DNA from: Caldisericaceae bacterium
GTDB taxonomy: Bacteria > Caldisericota > Caldisericia > Caldisericales > Caldisericaceae
DNA length: 6,535 nt
Direction of reading: 5' to 3'
Assembly (NCBI GenBank): GCA_021161495.1
Contig: JAGHAO010000206.1
Span: forward strand, 1-6,535
A program made the translations under genes and the position numbers. Positions 6,121 through 6,535 of this stretch are shown one piece after another (within the stretch, counting starts at the first letter, position 1; every line of letters starts with the position of its first letter). The notes beneath the pieces were generated by a model, which saw only the letters and a list, made by a program, of their open reading frames with translations, was not told the DNA's origin and ran no database searches.

Positions 6121-6535
6121 TTAGAATTCGTATAAAATACCTCTTTCAAGTATTTTAACACGGTCTGAAACAATTTCAAATCTTTCGGGAATTTGGGAAT
6201 GAATCGGTAAAAGGATTTCGGGATTAATTTCCCTCACCATCCTAAAGAGGTCCGGCTGTGCGGCATGCCCCGGAGAATGAATCCTGTAATAAGGGATTCC
6301 GAACATATTAAGCCAATTGTTCAAAATTTTTGTATTCTCCGCATCCAACGAGGCGAGAGGTTCTCCTCCCGAATGAATATATATCGTGCCTTTTTCGGGC
6401 TTAATGTCAAGCAGCTCCGGAGTGCTTTTGAAATCAAGGAGAATAACGATATTTTTCTGTTCCTTCGAAACTTCACTCGCATCTATAAACTTACCTTTGA
6501 AATTTTTCTCCCATTCTTTGAGCTCTCTATGGGGC
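6121..6535 (-). CDS. Beta-CASP metallo-hydrolase / RNase J-like protein, C-terminal part (5' end outside window)
   Basis: The frame is open from the TAA at 6123-6121 to the window edge, giving 137 visible residues. An internal TTG at 6348 is not the real start. The visible part matches the end of beta-CASP metallo-beta-lactamase-fold nucleases. It has a strand and loop LLDIKPEKGTIYIHSGGEP, then NNWLNMFGIPYYRIHSPGHA with the conserved His-x-x-GH motif, then MVREINPEILLPIHSQIPE with the last metal-site-type histidine. The protein stops about 25 residues after that histidine, so the extra C-terminal domain of bacterial RNase J is absent. Archaeal-type and other short beta-CASP enzymes share that layout. 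Common family forms HxSGH and PxHTE/PxHGE read here as HSPGH and PIHSQ. It heads a tight run: the next gene starts 11 bases after its stop, with the binding site beginning in its stop codon. RNA processing or decay is the likely role, with the precise activity unproven. Confidence 0.82.
   Translation of the reverse strand, partial: PHRELKEWEKNFKGKFIDASEVSKEQKNIVILLDFKSTPELLDIKPEKGTIYIHSGGEPLASLDAENTKILNNWLNMFGIPYYRIHSPGHAAQPDLFRMVREINPEILLPIHSQIPERFEIVSDRVKILERGILYEF

Noticed and set aside
6121..6348. A complete 75-residue protein starting at TTG 6348
   Set aside because: The frame continues open to the window edge and the upstream residues match the beta-CASP fold, so this is only the tail of a larger gene.

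Overview
This is a bacterial chromosomal window, AT-rich (roughly 40% G+C by eye). It has strong Shine-Dalgarno sequences (AAGGAGG, GGGAGG), sigma70-type -35/-10 boxes and one clear rho-independent terminator. I see no mobile element, CRISPR array, tRNA, rRNA or prophage gene. The lineage cannot be fixed from this window. A COG2403-type P-loop protein, an SDH_sah-type ClpP-like protein and a short beta-CASP metallo-hydrolase would fit an anaerobic or thermophilic lineage outside the usual model bacteria, but that is only an inference.

Layout. (1) 1-1353, plus strand: the 3' end of a multi-spanning membrane protein, then, 3 bases later, a 291-residue protein with one membrane anchor and an exported domain. 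Neither is recognised. (2) 1373-3662, minus strand: a two-gene operon, a COG2403-family P-loop protein ('cyclic 2,3-diphosphoglycerate synthetase-like') followed by ornithine carbamoyltransferase. The two genes overlap by one base (TAATG), and a strong hairpin plus U-tract terminator follows argF. (3) 3663-3780: a compact divergent promoter region in which the two -35 boxes abut and form the palindrome GTCAATTGAC. (4) 3781-4221, plus strand: a short NfeD-family membrane protein. (5) 4196-6535, minus strand: a tight three-gene run. It starts with the C-terminal part of a beta-CASP/RNase J-like metallo-hydrolase that is cut by the window edge. A 493-residue ClpP-like SDH_sah-family protein and a 138-residue orphan membrane protein follow. 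The end of this run overlaps the end of nfeD tail to tail by 26 bp.

How the genes may work together. OTCase makes citrulline from ornithine and carbamoyl phosphate. Its coupling to the COG2403 protein suggests a shared carbamoyl-phosphate or phosphate-anhydride theme, which remains unproven. NfeD proteins are commonly linked to ClpP-class membrane proteases or stomatins. An NfeD protein beside an SDH_sah protein and a small membrane protein therefore suggests a membrane quality-control neighbourhood. The most interesting leads are the abutting divergent promoters, the COG2403-argF coupling, and the extended SDH_sah protein between an RNase-like enzyme and an orphan membrane protein. Nothing here proves a wholly new system.
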